45,444 bases of DNA from a virus. The translations under genes and the position numbers were made by a program. Positions 16,782 through 26,514 of this stretch are shown piece after piece (the stretch's first letter is position 1; every line of letters begins with the position of its first letter). Under the pieces are notes generated by a model. It was given only the letters and a program-made list of their open reading frames with translations. It had not been told where the DNA came from and ran no database searches. The stretch is from positions 1 to 45,444 of IMG/VR virus record IMGVR_UViG_3300027754_000166; one strand, given 5' to 3'.

Positions 16782-17546
16782 ATGAGTTCTGCTTACACTG
16801 TTACTCGTGACCAAATAATTACCCTAGCTCTTCGTAAGTTAGGTGTTCTTGAGATTGGTTCTACACCTGATGCTGACACCATTAGCAATGCTTCAATGTC
16901 TTTCAATCTGCTTATTAAACAACTAAGCACAGAAGGTCTTAAGCTATGGAAAATATGTGAACTCATTATTCCTCTAACTAGCAATCAACCTACTTATACT
17001 CTAGGTGGCTCTGGGTCTGCTTTGATGTATGACAGTCTTAGCCCTACAGTAGTTATTACTGATAGACCATTAAAGGTTATCCAAGGGTTCTATCGCAATA
17101 TACAGACTACTCCTTATATAGATACACCTGTGATGGTTATGTCTAAACAAGAGTACAACACACTTGGTTCTAAGTACTCTACAGGTACAGCCAACACTAT
17201 TTTCTATGATCCTAGAAAACTTAATGGCATTTTGTATGTCTATCTAACACCTGACATTAACGCTCAAACTAACATTCAATTGCACATAGTTGCTCAAATG
17301 CCTTTAGATGATTTGAGTACTGCATTAGATGTCCCAGACTTTCCTAATGAGTGGATGAATTGTTTGGTGTGGAATTTAGCTGATCAGTTGTCCCTTGAGT
17401 ACGGTGTTCCTATGAATGCTAGGCAAGAGATTACCCAACGAGCTGTAGCCTACAAAGCTCTGCTTGTTGATTGGGATGTTGAAGCTTCTAGCACATTCTT
17501 TCAACCTGATTTCCGTTCTTCTAGTAACAACTCTTATGGGCGGTAA
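16782..17546 (+). CDS. Tail accessory factor, P22 gp4-like
   Basis: 254 residues. The N-terminal helix ITLALRKLGVLE...DADTISNASMSFNLLIKQLSTEG is characteristic of the P22 gp4-like head-completion family. The middle is beta-rich and the C-terminus is helical (AYKALLVDWD). P22 gp4 plugs the portal and begins tail assembly. It sits directly before the gp10-like gene, the same order as in P22-type phages. Confidence 0.82.
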   Translation: MSSAYTVTRDQIITLALRKLGVLEIGSTPDADTISNASMSFNLLIKQLSTEGLKLWKICELIIPLTSNQPTYTLGGSGSALMYDSLSPTVVITDRPLKVIQGFYRNIQTTPYIDTPVMVMSKQEYNTLGSKYSTGTANTIFYDPRKLNGILYVYLTPDINAQTNIQLHIVAQMPLDDLSTALDVPDFPNEWMNCLVWNLADQLSLEYGVPMNARQEITQRAVAYKALLVDWDVEASSTFFQPDFRSSSNNSYGR

Positions 17547-17548
17547 AC

Positions 17549-19447
17549 ATGGCGACAGAAAGAATACCGCTTACCCAACCTATTGAAAGCAGAACAGGTA
17601 GTTTTGCTAAGGACTCCTATTCGTCTAATTGTTTCTTTGAGTCTAGGGATCAGAAACGAGAATTTGTTAAACGTCCTGGTCTTGTACGTGCCAAACAAAT
17701 AGTCTCTGTTACTCCTCCTGCTTCTACACCTAGTCAAGGACTTGTAGAATTTAATGACAAGCTTATTGCTGTTATTAATAACACGGTGTATCAAGTCAAT
17801 CCTAGTTCTTCGTATGCTGTTACGACTCTGGGTACTACGTCTGTATCAACTAGCCAAAGCTATTTTGTTAAGACATTTTTAGATACGTACTTGTTTTTTC
17901 ACAACAAAGTAAATGGCTATTTATTAAACCAAGCTGGTTCATTTGTGTCTCTTGCTAATGACATTGTCCATGCAATTGCTATTATTAATCCGGGTAGTGC
18001 TTACAGCAGTGGTATTACTTTAACCTTTTCTTCTGGTAGTGCAGCAGCTACAGCTACTGTAACTAGTGGAAGTATTACTGCTGTTGTTATTACTAACGCT
18101 GGTTCTGGGTATGTAACTGCTCCTACTTGTACTATTGTTTTACCTGCTAATGCTACTCCTACAGGCACTGGTACTATCAGTCAATTTACAATTGTTGTGT
18201 CTAGTGCTACGGGTATCTATGTAGGTATGGGTGTAACTGGTACTGGTGTAGGTGCATCAGCTAAAGTAACTACTATTGTAGGAACAACTATAACTGTTAA
18301 CGTTGCTAACTCTGGGGCTGTAAGTGGCACTATTACTTTTGCAGATAATGGTACTAGTGGTTCTTTAGTTCCTGCTTTAAATGCTTTTCCTAGTGGTCCA
18401 TATGTGTCTGGGGTTGCATCTTTAGACAACTATATATTCTTGGCTACTAGTAACAATCGTATTTATAACTCAGCAGTAGGAGATCCAACTACTTGGGGAG
18501 CTTTAGATTACGTAACCTTTGAGCAAAGTACTGACAATCTTGTTGGTATTACTAAGCATTTAAACTATCTTGTAGCTTTTGGTGCTACTAGTATGCAGTT
18601 CTTTTATGATGCTGCTAATGCTACTGGTTCTCCTTTAGCTTTAGCTCCTAGCTACACTTCTGATATTGGTTGTGCTTCTGGAGATAGTATTGTTTCTACT
18701 AGTAACACAGTATTGTGGATAGGTTCTACTAAAACTAATAGTCGTTCTGTCTACATTATGGATGGAGTATCCGCTGTTAAAATATCTACGTCTTCTGTAG
18801 ATAGACACTTAGAAGCTGATGATCTTAGTCAAATAGCTGCTTATTGCTATACCATTGATGGTCATAGTATGTATATTCTGACTCTTTATAGTACCCAAAA
18901 GACTTTGGTATATGATTTGAATGAGAAGATGTGGTACACATGGACTCAATACTCTATACAGTCTACGGGACAACCTAACGCAGGTACTTACCAAGAGTCT
19001 TATTTCCGTCCTTCTTTCTTTACAACTCTGAGCAACATTGCCTATGTCTTGGATGACGATACAGCAACCCTATATTACTTTGATGTAGACATCTACCAAG
19101 ATAATGGACAAGCCATTTACTGTCGTACTGTTTCAGACATCATGGACAATGGAACTACTAAACGTAAGTTCTATGGAAGATTAGAGATCATTGGGGACAA
19201 AGTATCTGGTGGGACTATGCAGATACGCCACACAGGTGATGATTACAACACTTGGTCTACTTATAGGTCTGTTGACCTAAATGCTTCTAGATCAGAGGTA
19301 TACCTCAGTGGTGCTGATAGACGTAGAGCTTGGGAGTTCTTGTGTACTAGTAATGTTCCTTTGCGTCTTGATGGAGCTGAAGTTGACTTTAGGATTGGTG
19401 AAATGGATCAAGAACAAGCTGTTGGTGGTGGACGTTACCGCAGATAA
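17549..19447 (+). CDS. Tail accessory factor, P22 gp10-like
   Basis: 632 residues. The start TERIPLTQPIESRTGSFAKDSYSSNCFFE and KRPGLV is typical for the P22 gp10 (packaged DNA stabilisation) family. The body is beta-rich, consistent with a propeller-type hub. An inserted block at about residues 140-265 is rich in Gly, Thr and Ser with IG-like repeats (GSAYSSGITLTFSSG, GSGYVTAPTC) and probably is a surface-exposed add-on. The protein extends the tail tube below gp4. Confidence 0.85.
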   Translation: MATERIPLTQPIESRTGSFAKDSYSSNCFFESRDQKREFVKRPGLVRAKQIVSVTPPASTPSQGLVEFNDKLIAVINNTVYQVNPSSSYAVTTLGTTSVSTSQSYFVKTFLDTYLFFHNKVNGYLLNQAGSFVSLANDIVHAIAIINPGSAYSSGITLTFSSGSAAATATVTSGSITAVVITNAGSGYVTAPTCTIVLPANATPTGTGTISQFTIVVSSATGIYVGMGVTGTGVGASAKVTTIVGTTITVNVANSGAVSGTITFADNGTSGSLVPALNAFPSGPYVSGVASLDNYIFLATSNNRIYNSAVGDPTTWGALDYVTFEQSTDNLVGITKHLNYLVAFGATSMQFFYDAANATGSPLALAPSYTSDIGCASGDSIVSTSNTVLWIGSTKTNSRSVYIMDGVSAVKISTSSVDRHLEADDLSQIAAYCYTIDGHSMYILTLYSTQKTLVYDLNEKMWYTWTQYSIQSTGQPNAGTYQESYFRPSFFTTLSNIAYVLDDDTATLYYFDVDIYQDNGQAIYCRTVSDIMDNGTTKRKFYGRLEIIGDKVSGGTMQIRHTGDDYNTWSTYRSVDLNASRSEVYLSGADRRRAWEFLCTSNVPLRLDGAEVDFRIGEMDQEQAVGGGRYRR

Positions 19448-19456
19448 AGGATTAAA

Positions 19457-19789
19457 ATGGACATACAATTTTTTGGTGGTGATGAAGAAAGCGGTAGTGT
19501 TTTTGTTGTAGAAACAAAAATAAATGCTGGTTTATTTATCAACTCCCACAAACACAGACATGCCCATACTTCTGTACTGGTATCAGGTATTGCGGATGTC
19601 ACTATAGATAGCATAACTACTCGTATGACTGGTTATAACCTAATCACCATACCCAAAGATACTACCCACATGGTTGAAGCTGTTACAGATGTAATTTGGC
19701 TATGCTTGTGGGCTGGTGACGAGGTCTCACACAAAGAAGCTCAAGAAGCTTTAGAAACAGTTAAAGCTTATAACGAATTGGAGATGTAA
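19457..19789 (+). CDS. Cupin-fold protein
   Basis: 110 residues. The cluster H31, H33, H35, H37 in HKHRHAHTSVLVSGIADVTID followed by GYNLITIPKDTTHMVEA (H71) fits the two conserved cupin motifs that bind one metal. The rest is a jelly roll. Cupin genes between gp10-like and ejection genes occur in several podoviruses, where the role is unknown; it may act in the virion or modify a sugar. It has AAAGGA upstream. Confidence 0.75.
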   Translation: MDIQFFGGDEESGSVFVVETKINAGLFINSHKHRHAHTSVLVSGIADVTIDSITTRMTGYNLITIPKDTTHMVEAVTDVIWLCLWAGDEVSHKEAQEALETVKAYNELEM

Positions 19790-19790
19790 T

Positions 19791-20405
19791 ATGCTAGCTA
19801 CTATTGGTTCAGTTGTAGGAATAGCTTCTGGTCTTAACTCTATTTTTGGAGGAGGTGGTCAAGGCGGTTCTGGCTCTCAAGCTCAACAAGCCGTTGATCC
19901 CTTTACCTCTTATCGTGGTAAATTAGGACAGATGTATTCTGGTTATCTAACTGGTGGAGACCAAACAGATATTACTAAAATGCCTGGATTTAGTCAGTTT
20001 CAAAAAGGGGTAATGAACCCTGCTCTAGAAGCTTCTAAACGAACGTCTACTGCATCTGGAATGTTAAGGTCTGGTAACGAACAGATAGCCCTACAAGACA
20101 TTGGTCAACGAGGCTACTATGGCTTTATGACTGACTATCTTAATCGTCTTGCTACTGGTTCTGGTGCTGGTTATGCTCCTGCTCAAGGTGGACAAGCTGG
20201 TATAGCGCAAGGTAACCTACAAGATCAAGCTCAAATGCAAGCTCTTGGTGGTATTCTTCAAAACGCTAGTTCTTTGTATAGAGGAAGTGGTAGTAGCACT
20301 AATCCTGTTCCTACTAATTTTGGAGAACTAGTTAATCCATATCAAACTAGTAGTCAATCTAGTGGTAGTGGTTTTGGTGCTGGTGGTTTTGGTTGGTACG
20401 ATTAA
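19791..20405 (+). CDS. Internal virion (DNA ejection) protein, small
   Basis: 204 residues. A hydrophobic Gly/Ala-rich N-terminus (LATIGSVVGIASGLNSIFGGGG) is followed by helical and Gln-rich regions and a Gly/Ser tail. This matches small ejection proteins like P22 gp7, which enter the host envelope. It precedes two very large internal proteins, as in P22 (gp7, gp20, gp16). Confidence 0.75.
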   Translation: MLATIGSVVGIASGLNSIFGGGGQGGSGSQAQQAVDPFTSYRGKLGQMYSGYLTGGDQTDITKMPGFSQFQKGVMNPALEASKRTSTASGMLRSGNEQIALQDIGQRGYYGFMTDYLNRLATGSGAGYAPAQGGQAGIAQGNLQDQAQMQALGGILQNASSLYRGSGSSTNPVPTNFGELVNPYQTSSQSSGSGFGAGGFGWYD

Positions 20406-20417
20406 AAGGACAAAACT

Positions 20418-22547
20418 ATGCCATACATGATGTCCGACCTAACTGCTGGTAGCACTGCTGCTAGACAACTGCAACAAAATATAGTTGGTGCTCAATATGA
20501 TTCAGCTAATTTAGCTGCGGCTGCTGAAGAAAAACAACTTCAACTACAACAAGAACGTCTTAAGCCTGAAGAAGCTCGTCTTAAACTAGATCAAGATCGT
20601 CTTAAAGCTTTGTATGCTCCCGCTAAAGCTGCTACTCAACAAGCTGAAGATACATATAAACTTCAAGAACAAATGAACAGATCAAAGAGTGCTGAAACAA
20701 AAGCACTGTTTGATGATGCTGAGTATAAAGCTGATACTGAATCCACTGGAAAACTTAAAGAGTGGATGAAAAGTGATGAAGGTATAAAAGCTACTGACAT
20801 CCAACGTCTTGAAAAAGCTGCTCAATTTAAATCTGAAGTTGGCTTGACTAAGCAAGCTGCTGCGTTATACACACAAATAGAAAATATTAACACTAAGGAA
20901 ATTGCTAACAAAGCTAAAGAACTTACTGCTGCTAATGAAAGTATTGCTAGTGCTCGTGCTTTAATTAAAAATGTACCTGATGAAGATGTAGCTGGCTACA
21001 TAAAACGTCTACCAGACAATCTACAAAAAACTATTACCGACAGAATTGGTGTGGATAACTGGGAGAAACTTACTGGTGTACAAAAGAAAGATGTTCTTGA
21101 AACTCTCTTTCAAAATGCTAAACAACAAGTTGCTATGCAGGTTAAAGAAGTTGAAAAAGAAAAAGCAGTAGCTGTTGCTGAAGAAACTACTGCTCGTAGT
21201 AACTATAGAGCTGACAAGCAAGCTGAATCTAGGGGCAGAGGTAACGGTGGAGACAACACTAAACAAGATGCACAAAACTTTTCTAATGTAATGAAGGTTG
21301 ATGAACGTCTTGAAAAGGCAAGCCTCAAAGGACTTGAAGCTTTAGACAAGAAAGTTGCTACTGCTGAAAAAGCTATGGTTGGAGAAAAAGCCAAATGGTT
21401 TAATTCAACAAACGCTGATGCTGCCTCTACTGCTTACACCCAGGCTGTAGCAGAGAGAGACAAATACGTTAAACAACAACTTGAAAAACGTATTAAGGTT
21501 GTTGAGTCTGCTCCTAATTACTCTGGAAAACAAACTTATGTAGATAGTCTTAGAGCAGAGTTATCTTTGTATGGTCCTGCTGGTGAACCTCCTCCTGCTA
21601 AAGAAGGTGCTGCTGCTCCCGTATCTGCGGCTGCTTCTCCTACACCTGTTGTAGTAGCACCTACAGTTAAATACAGAACACCAGAACAATTCGCAAAAGA
21701 TACTAATGCTGATCCAAACATTTCCAAAGAAGCAAAAGCTTCTATGATTGCTCGATACACAGCAGGCTATCCAGATGCAATAGCTGCACAAAAAGCTACT
21801 AGTAACAAATACACTGTAGACAATCCTGCTAAACCTACTTCTAAAGCAGAATACGATGCTTTGCCACCGGGCAGCATCTATATTCAAGATGGTGCAACTA
21901 AACAAAAGCCTGGGGGTAAAACTGCTGAACCAGCTCCTACTTCTAAAGTTGCTGAACCTGCTGTTGCTGCTACTCCAGCAGAACCTGTAATGACAGATGC
22001 TGAAAAGCAAGCTAAAGCTGCTAAGAATCGTGAAAAGAATCTAAGTGTGTCTACTAACAAACCAGTTGAACCTGCTGTTGTTCTTAAAGATAAAGGTAAT
22101 ATGCGTCCCGATGGTACAGCTAAAGGTACTGGTTATTTAGGTGTGTTAAAAGCATCTGATGGTAGTGATGTTACTGAATATTCTATGTCAACAGGAGATG
22201 TCAAAGTTAAAGGAAAAGAAATTGATTTTCCAACTATTGTGCCTACACTTACAAAAGAAGAAGTTAACTTAATGCTAACTGACATTATTCCAAATAATAA
22301 ACGCATACCTGATGCAATAGTTAACAAAGCAATAGACCATGCTAAGAAACGTATTAAAGAAGGTAAGAGTGTGTTTGCAAATACAGAAGATTATAAAAAA
22401 GAAAAATCTACAGCAGAAACATTGCGTGAATTAGCTGACATGAAACAAAAAGGTGATGCACTTAAAAAGGCAAATGATAAAAAAGAAAAAGACTTAAAAG
22501 AAACAGAAAAAAGAATAGCTAAATTAAAACAACTAGCAGGAGAATAA
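20418..22547 (+). CDS. Internal virion protein, coiled-coil rich
   Basis: 709 residues. Residues 30-370 are almost all charged helices with coiled-coil heptads. A Pro/Ala-rich linker follows (about 390-550), then a compact domain (about 570-650: GTGYLGVLKASDG...EIDFPTIVPTLTKEEVN...KSVFANTED) that recurs in many phage internal proteins, and a Lys/Glu coil to the end. Likely ejected into the cell with the DNA. The next gene starts one base after its stop. Confidence 0.8.
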   Translation: MPYMMSDLTAGSTAARQLQQNIVGAQYDSANLAAAAEEKQLQLQQERLKPEEARLKLDQDRLKALYAPAKAATQQAEDTYKLQEQMNRSKSAETKALFDDAEYKADTESTGKLKEWMKSDEGIKATDIQRLEKAAQFKSEVGLTKQAAALYTQIENINTKEIANKAKELTAANESIASARALIKNVPDEDVAGYIKRLPDNLQKTITDRIGVDNWEKLTGVQKKDVLETLFQNAKQQVAMQVKEVEKEKAVAVAEETTARSNYRADKQAESRGRGNGGDNTKQDAQNFSNVMKVDERLEKASLKGLEALDKKVATAEKAMVGEKAKWFNSTNADAASTAYTQAVAERDKYVKQQLEKRIKVVESAPNYSGKQTYVDSLRAELSLYGPAGEPPPAKEGAAAPVSAAASPTPVVVAPTVKYRTPEQFAKDTNADPNISKEAKASMIARYTAGYPDAIAAQKATSNKYTVDNPAKPTSKAEYDALPPGSIYIQDGATKQKPGGKTAEPAPTSKVAEPAVAATPAEPVMTDAEKQAKAAKNREKNLSVSTNKPVEPAVVLKDKGNMRPDGTAKGTGYLGVLKASDGSDVTEYSMSTGDVKVKGKEIDFPTIVPTLTKEEVNLMLTDIIPNNKRIPDAIVNKAIDHAKKRIKEGKSVFANTEDYKKEKSTAETLRELADMKQKGDALKKANDKKEKDLKETEKRIAKLKQLAGE

Positions 22548-22548
22548 T

Positions 22549-25500
22549 ATGGCTGATTGGGGACAAGACGATGCAGTTATAGCTCCAGCTAAACCAACTA
22601 CACCTAAAGAATCTTGGGGTCAAGATGATGCGGTTATAAAAGTAGATGTACGTGGCTTTGGTGACAAAGAATCTGGCAAACCTAGTTCTAGTATTTTTGG
22701 AGATAAGGTTAGTACTCAAACTTTAAGTGATCTTGTAACAGGTGAACAAGCTCCCAAGACTACTGGTCTTGGTACATTTGCTAGAGAAGCTGCATTAGCT
22801 TTTCCTGCTACCGCTGTTGGTGTAAGTGTTGGTAGTAGTGTAGCTACTGCTACTGCTCCATTTGGTCCTTACGTTGCTATTCCTGCAACCATTGTTGCTG
22901 GTGGTGCTGCTGGATTTGCTGCTAACTATCTTGAAGAAGAGGGTTTGACTGCTTTAGAAGAGTCAAGTCCTTTAGCTAAAAAATACATGTCAATGTTAAA
23001 CGTTGATAAAGCTACTCGTGATGCTGGTCGTAAACAAAACGAATACTCTGCATTAGCTGGTCAACTTGCTAGTGCTGGTCCTTTTGTATCTACTAAGACT
23101 GCTTCTACAGCCCTTAGTAGAAGTCTTGCTGAACGTGGTTTCTCAGGTACTATTCAAGCTGGTGTGGGTGCTGGTCAACGTGCTGCTACAGGTGAAGACC
23201 AAGACTTAGGTAAAACTCTTTTAGAGTTTGGTGGTGGTGCTTTATTACCTGGCAAATTAACTACTCTTGGTGAAAAGACTGTACCTCCAAAATTTAGAGC
23301 TAAAGAAGTTCCAATAACTCCACCTCCTCCTGGTGCTACTCCCGAACAAGTTGAAGCTTTTAAAGCTAGGGTTAAAAAAGAACAAGACAGACGTAAAGTT
23401 GATAATGAACGTTTTAAACCTTTAAATTCTACAGCCGTATTAAAAGATGGCAGTAAAACATTTATAGAAACAGAAGCTTCTCCTAATGCTTTTTCAACCA
23501 TAGGTCGAATGGAACATGGAGAACCAATATCTTTAATAGCAAAAAATGAAGCTGGAGAAGAAATTGGAAGATTAACTTATATGCCTGACGGTGGACCTAT
23601 AGATGTTTTTGTAAGAGAACAAAATAGACGTAAAGGTGTAGCTAATGCTTTGTATGACGCGCACGAAGCTGCTGGTGGAAAACTTCCTCCTGTAGAAAGT
23701 GGGATGATCATATCTAACGATGCTCGTGCTCTTCGTGCTTCTAGAGAAGCAAAAGCTGCGGAAGCTGCTAAAGGACGTCCATCTGATTTAGCTTACCCAA
23801 ATAGTGATACATACCCTATTAATAACGACCAAATATCTTTACTAAAAGATAATCCTTGGGGCAAAACAATTCTTGACAAAGTTACTGCTGCTGGCAAATC
23901 TGTAGAAGACTTTAATGCTTGGTTAGTAAACACTCTTAAAAGCACAAGACAAGTTTTATTTGATGAAAAACATACTGAGGTTCCTAAAGAATTGTGGAAC
24001 CAAATGAATAAACTTTCTCCAGAAGAGTGGTCTAAAAAACGAGGGTATTCTAAAGAAGAGATTGACAATTGGAACAAAAATCAAAAAGATGTTCAACAAG
24101 GTGTTGATAAGTTTGGTTTAAATTATGACGATATAGCTGGTCTAGTTAATGACCCTAAGGATCATCCAGATTATGGAACAATGTGGGAAAAAAACACACA
24201 TCCAAAGCAAATAAACCTTGCCGCTAAAAAATCTCCCGAGATAATAAGTTCAACAGGTGAGATCATTACTGATCGTACTAAAACTTCTCCTCGTGACGTT
24301 AAAGACGACAAAGAATTTTTAAGCATAGCTACAGACATCTATGAAAAGCATGGTGAAGTAGAAGCTGTTGAGTTTTTTAAAGGTTGGGAAGAATTTAAAA
24401 AGACTTGGCCTGAACCTGTCAAACAAGTTGAAGAATTTGTAGGCACTAACCTTAATAACAAATTAGCTAACGAACGTATTGTTCATAACAATACTGCTGA
24501 CTTAAAAAAGTTGGCTGGTAAAGACGTTGACCTTGAGAAGCTTAGCTTTGACATTGACAGCGGTGTTCCTCTAGAAGGTAAAGCTAAAGACATTGCAGAT
24601 AGGTTCAGAACCCTAATGGATGACCTTGGTCAACAAGCTTTAGAAAGTGGTGTCATTAAAGGTTGGCATGAGAACTACGTAGCTCGTAATGTTGTGTCAG
24701 AGGGTAATGCTCCAAAGGGTGCTCTTGAAGAGTTCATGCGAGATGCTTTTGGTTATGGAGACAAAGCATCTGGTGGTGGTACTAAGACAACTACTAAGTA
24801 TGGTCAAGAGCGTAGACTTAAAACTCGTGAAGACCTCACCAATCATATTAATGGTATCAATACTTGGTTAGAACAAAATGGTAAAGACTACCGTTTTAAA
24901 CTCAAAACAAATGACCTTGCAGAAATCTATAAAGACTACGCCCTGTCTGTTGAAAAAGCTATTGAGAACAAGAATCTAATAGACAACATTAAACAAATTA
25001 GAAATGCAAATGGCGAGTCATTGATTCGTCCTATTACTAAAGAAGATCCTCGTCCTTACAACTGGGAAACTATTGAACATGCAGATTTAGATGGCTATGC
25101 TATTCACCCTGATCTTGTTCCAGCTTTAAAGTTTGTATTTGATTCCGGTCCTGGTATGACTATGGAAGCTTTGGGAACTGTCTCCCAAGCTGTTAAACGT
25201 ATTAACGTTATTGGTTCTTTCTTCCATGCCAAGTCCTTGATGGAAGTTTTGTCTAGTGCCAAGATTCCATTGTGGACTCCTCTTAAAGAAGCTATTGTTC
25301 TTCCTTTGGTTGAGAAGGGTGTTAAGGCTGTTACTGGTAAAGATCTTCAGTTGTCTGCTATCACTAAAGCTGTTGAACAATATAAAAAAGGTGGCTTAGG
25401 TGAGAACGTAGACAGGTGGATACGAGAAGATGGTTTGCAATTAGAAGTTCCTGAAGATGTTTCTAGAGGTATGTTGAGTTCTATAGGTAAATTTGGGGAC

Positions 25501-26511
25501 ACAATGATTGGCAAGTACGGACCTAAGACTCGTGTACTTGAGAAGTCTATGTCTACTGTTGAAAAATATACCCTGGGTATCTTTGATAAATACACTTGGG
25601 ATTATTTGCACACTGGTGGCAAAATAATGGTTGCTGATTCTTACTTAGAAAAAGCTAGATTACAAGCTGCTAAAGAGGGTAAACCCTTTGATGAATCTGC
25701 TTCTCGTAAAGAGATTGCTCAGTTTGTTAATGACAGCTTTGGTGGTTTAAATTGGTTTGATGCTGCTAGACGTACTGAAGGTGAGTTTGCTAAGCGTATG
25801 GCTATGGCTGCTTATAGTCCTGAAGGTCGTAGAGCAATGCAAGTTCTTTTGTTTGCTCCTGATTGGACTACTTCTACTATTCGTGCTTTTACTGCTGCTT
25901 TACCTAAGTCTTTAAATCCTACTAAGTTGCAACCTATAGAGGGTATCAAGGGCATGATAAACCCTACAACTAAGGTTGACTATGCTAGGTTGTATCAATT
26001 CAAAACAGCAGTGTTGTATTTGACTCTGCTAAACGTTATTAATAACATGACTGCTGGTAGAGATATTTGGGATAACAAAGATCCAACTCGTATTGAATGG
26101 CCTGATGGTACATCCATGCAAGCTATGAAACACGCTATGGAACCTTACCACTGGATTGCTGCACCAGATAAAACCTTAGCTAATAAGCTAGGGTTTATAC
26201 CTAAAGCTACTGTTATTGCTATTGCTGGTACTGAGTATGCCAGTCCTAATGCTCCCAAACTAGTTGACATGGGTGCTACTGGTAGACTTAAAGCTATTGG
26301 TCAATCAGCATTGCCTTTCCAAATACAAGCTGGTATTGGTGCTCCTGAAGGAGAAGGAGTTAAAAGGGCTGTGTTGGGTACAGCAGGTTTCCCTGTTTAT
26401 GGATCTACTCCAGAACAACGGAAACAAAAGAAAAAAGAACGAGAAACACAACTCAAAGCTAATGCTGCTGCGTACCATAAAAAAGCTAAAGAAAAAGGTT
26501 GGGAGCAATAA
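22549..26511 (+). CDS. Large internal virion (ejection) protein with GNAT-like insertion
   Basis: 1320 residues, the largest product. The N-terminus carries the repeat WGQDDAVI twice (about residues 4-11 and 23-30), seen in other phage internal proteins. Residues about 80-135 are Ala/Gly/Val-rich and could enter a membrane. At about 340-390, RLTYMPDGGPIDVFVREQN and RRKGVANALYDA match the acetyl-CoA loop pattern of GNAT acetyltransferases. The long helical C-terminal half contains FAPDWTTSTIRAF and ends in a Lys-rich tail, typical of podoviral ejection proteins. I see no lysozyme motif. Confidence 0.82.
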   Translation: MADWGQDDAVIAPAKPTTPKESWGQDDAVIKVDVRGFGDKESGKPSSSIFGDKVSTQTLSDLVTGEQAPKTTGLGTFAREAALAFPATAVGVSVGSSVATATAPFGPYVAIPATIVAGGAAGFAANYLEEEGLTALEESSPLAKKYMSMLNVDKATRDAGRKQNEYSALAGQLASAGPFVSTKTASTALSRSLAERGFSGTIQAGVGAGQRAATGEDQDLGKTLLEFGGGALLPGKLTTLGEKTVPPKFRAKEVPITPPPPGATPEQVEAFKARVKKEQDRRKVDNERFKPLNSTAVLKDGSKTFIETEASPNAFSTIGRMEHGEPISLIAKNEAGEEIGRLTYMPDGGPIDVFVREQNRRKGVANALYDAHEAAGGKLPPVESGMIISNDARALRASREAKAAEAAKGRPSDLAYPNSDTYPINNDQISLLKDNPWGKTILDKVTAAGKSVEDFNAWLVNTLKSTRQVLFDEKHTEVPKELWNQMNKLSPEEWSKKRGYSKEEIDNWNKNQKDVQQGVDKFGLNYDDIAGLVNDPKDHPDYGTMWEKNTHPKQINLAAKKSPEIISSTGEIITDRTKTSPRDVKDDKEFLSIATDIYEKHGEVEAVEFFKGWEEFKKTWPEPVKQVEEFVGTNLNNKLANERIVHNNTADLKKLAGKDVDLEKLSFDIDSGVPLEGKAKDIADRFRTLMDDLGQQALESGVIKGWHENYVARNVVSEGNAPKGALEEFMRDAFGYGDKASGGGTKTTTKYGQERRLKTREDLTNHINGINTWLEQNGKDYRFKLKTNDLAEIYKDYALSVEKAIENKNLIDNIKQIRNANGESLIRPITKEDPRPYNWETIEHADLDGYAIHPDLVPALKFVFDSGPGMTMEALGTVSQAVKRINVIGSFFHAKSLMEVLSSAKIPLWTPLKEAIVLPLVEKGVKAVTGKDLQLSAITKAVEQYKKGGLGENVDRWIREDGLQLEVPEDVSRGMLSSIGKFGDTMIGKYGPKTRVLEKSMSTVEKYTLGIFDKYTWDYLHTGGKIMVADSYLEKARLQAAKEGKPFDESASRKEIAQFVNDSFGGLNWFDAARRTEGEFAKRMAMAAYSPEGRRAMQVLLFAPDWTTSTIRAFTAALPKSLNPTKLQPIEGIKGMINPTTKVDYARLYQFKTAVLYLTLLNVINNMTAGRDIWDNKDPTRIEWPDGTSMQAMKHAMEPYHWIAAPDKTLANKLGFIPKATVIAIAGTEYASPNAPKLVDMGATGRLKAIGQSALPFQIQAGIGAPEGEGVKRAVLGTAGFPVYGSTPEQRKQKKKERETQLKANAAAYHKKAKEKGWEQ

Positions 26512-26514
26512 GCT

